Part shown: piece after piece, positions 7,449 to 7,728 of the stretch
Numbering within the stretch: the first letter of the stretch is position 1
Layout: the number at the start of each line of letters is the position of its first letter
Assembly: GCA_003161535.1 (NCBI GenBank)
Contig: PMOM01000047.1
Coordinates: 1-7,728, forward strand
From: Caulobacteraceae bacterium
Lineage (GTDB): Bacteria > Pseudomonadota > Alphaproteobacteria > Caulobacterales > Caulobacteraceae
Direction of reading: 5' to 3'
DNA length: 7,728 nt
Made by a program: the position numbers and the translations under genes
Notes under the pieces: generated by a model
What the model was told of the DNA's origin: nothing
Seen by the model: only the letters and a program-made list of their open reading frames with translations
Database searches by the model: none

Positions 7449-7465
7449 TAGTCGCCTTAGTCGCC
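7449..7465. repeat. Direct repeat TAGTCGCC x2, 9-bp period, upstream of the ATP-grasp gene
   Basis: TAGTCGCC occurs at 7449-7456 and 7458-7465, separated by a single T, within the 111-bp gap before the ATP-grasp cassette. It lies 48-64 bases upstream of the GTG start. A close-spaced direct repeat here could bind a regulator, but none is identified and it could be chance. No convincing sigma-70-type promoter was recognised in the gap. Confidence 0.35.
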
Positions 7466-7512
7466 GAGTCACAGCCGGCGCGCCATTGCCCCGATAAACG
7501 CCGAGGGGGCGC

Positions 7513-7728
7513 CTAGATCTTGGGCGATCGGCGATGAGGCTCCATCTCGGACGCCGCGGCAAAAAAGGCTGTAAGCATCTTGCATATAGCCAGCTGTCCG
7601 GCCTCGTCGGCGATGAGGTCCTGGCGGACCTCAAGCTCAAGATAATCGAGGCTCCGGCCCGTCATGTGCAGAGCCACCGAGTGGTCGCTTTGATCCATGG
7701 CGTAAGGCTGATTGTCGCCGACCACCGC
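7513..7728 (-). CDS. N-formylglutamate amidohydrolase family protein, C-terminal fragment
   Basis: This is the last 71 codons of a leftward gene that enters from the right edge. The reading frame opens AVVGDNQPYAMDQSDHSVAL and continues through GRSLDYLELEVRQDLI to a basic tail and a TAG at 7513. The pairing of VGDNxPY with a later E-x-RQDLIxDExGQ block is typical of the C-terminus of N-formylglutamate amidohydrolase (FGase) family enzymes. These are zinc-dependent amidohydrolases that release glutamate from N-formyl-glutamate, or act on related N-acyl amino acids. The catalytic N-terminal part is outside the window, so the substrate and start cannot be judged. It points in the same direction as the ATP-grasp cassette, 111 bp upstream of it, so cotranscription is possible. 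Confidence 0.8.
   Translation of the reverse strand, partial: AVVGDNQPYAMDQSDHSVALHMTGRSLDYLELEVRQDLIADEAGQLAICKMLTAFFAAASEMEPHRRSPKI

Noticed and set aside
7470..7515. Intrinsic terminator after the amidohydrolase gene
   Set aside because: A GCCCC/GGGGC pairing exists, but the loop is long and no T-run follows on the leftward strand.

Overview
The window is high-GC DNA, strongly biased to G or C at third codon positions, and packed with short-gap, same-strand genes. Protein families and start contexts fit an alphaproteobacterium, most likely from the Caulobacterales (Caulobacter/Phenylobacterium type). That placement is inferred from protein flavour and was not tested by any search.

Left end (1-409): the first 38 codons of a ubiD-type decarboxylase run leftward out of the window. 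A small 74-residue protein with a Phd/YefM-like antitoxin pattern is read rightward from the same 68-bp gap. It is the only rightward gene, and its stop codon shares a CTAG with the stop of the next, convergent gene.

Middle (406-3906, all leftward): a probable operon in the order gamma-glutamyltransferase (GGT), MmcQ/YjbR-family protein, MHS-type major facilitator transporter. Gaps are 14 and 36 bp, with good Shine-Dalgarno sites. The GGT has a Tat-type export signal and all the expected family blocks, but its reading frame is broken by one extra base near 3674. It is either a recent pseudogene or a sequence error.

Right (4003-7401, all leftward): a tightly coupled three-gene cassette of circularly permuted ATP-grasp protein, alpha-E protein and transglutaminase-like cysteine protease. 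The first junction overlaps by 4 bp and the second is separated by 1 bp. Comparative genomics has linked this trio to a widespread but biochemically unresolved peptide-synthesis or peptide-modification system. The C-terminus of an N-formylglutamate amidohydrolase-family protein enters from the right end, 111 bp upstream in the same direction.

Taken together, an ATP-grasp ligase-like enzyme, a transglutaminase-fold protease, a gamma-glutamyl hydrolase/transferase and an N-acyl-glutamate amidohydrolase lie in one direction beside a small-carboxylate/amino-acid-type symporter. This suggests a locus for making, trimming and salvaging a glutamyl-containing peptide or amide. That functional link is inference. 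No RNA genes, insertion sequences, CRISPR arrays or clear intrinsic terminators were seen.
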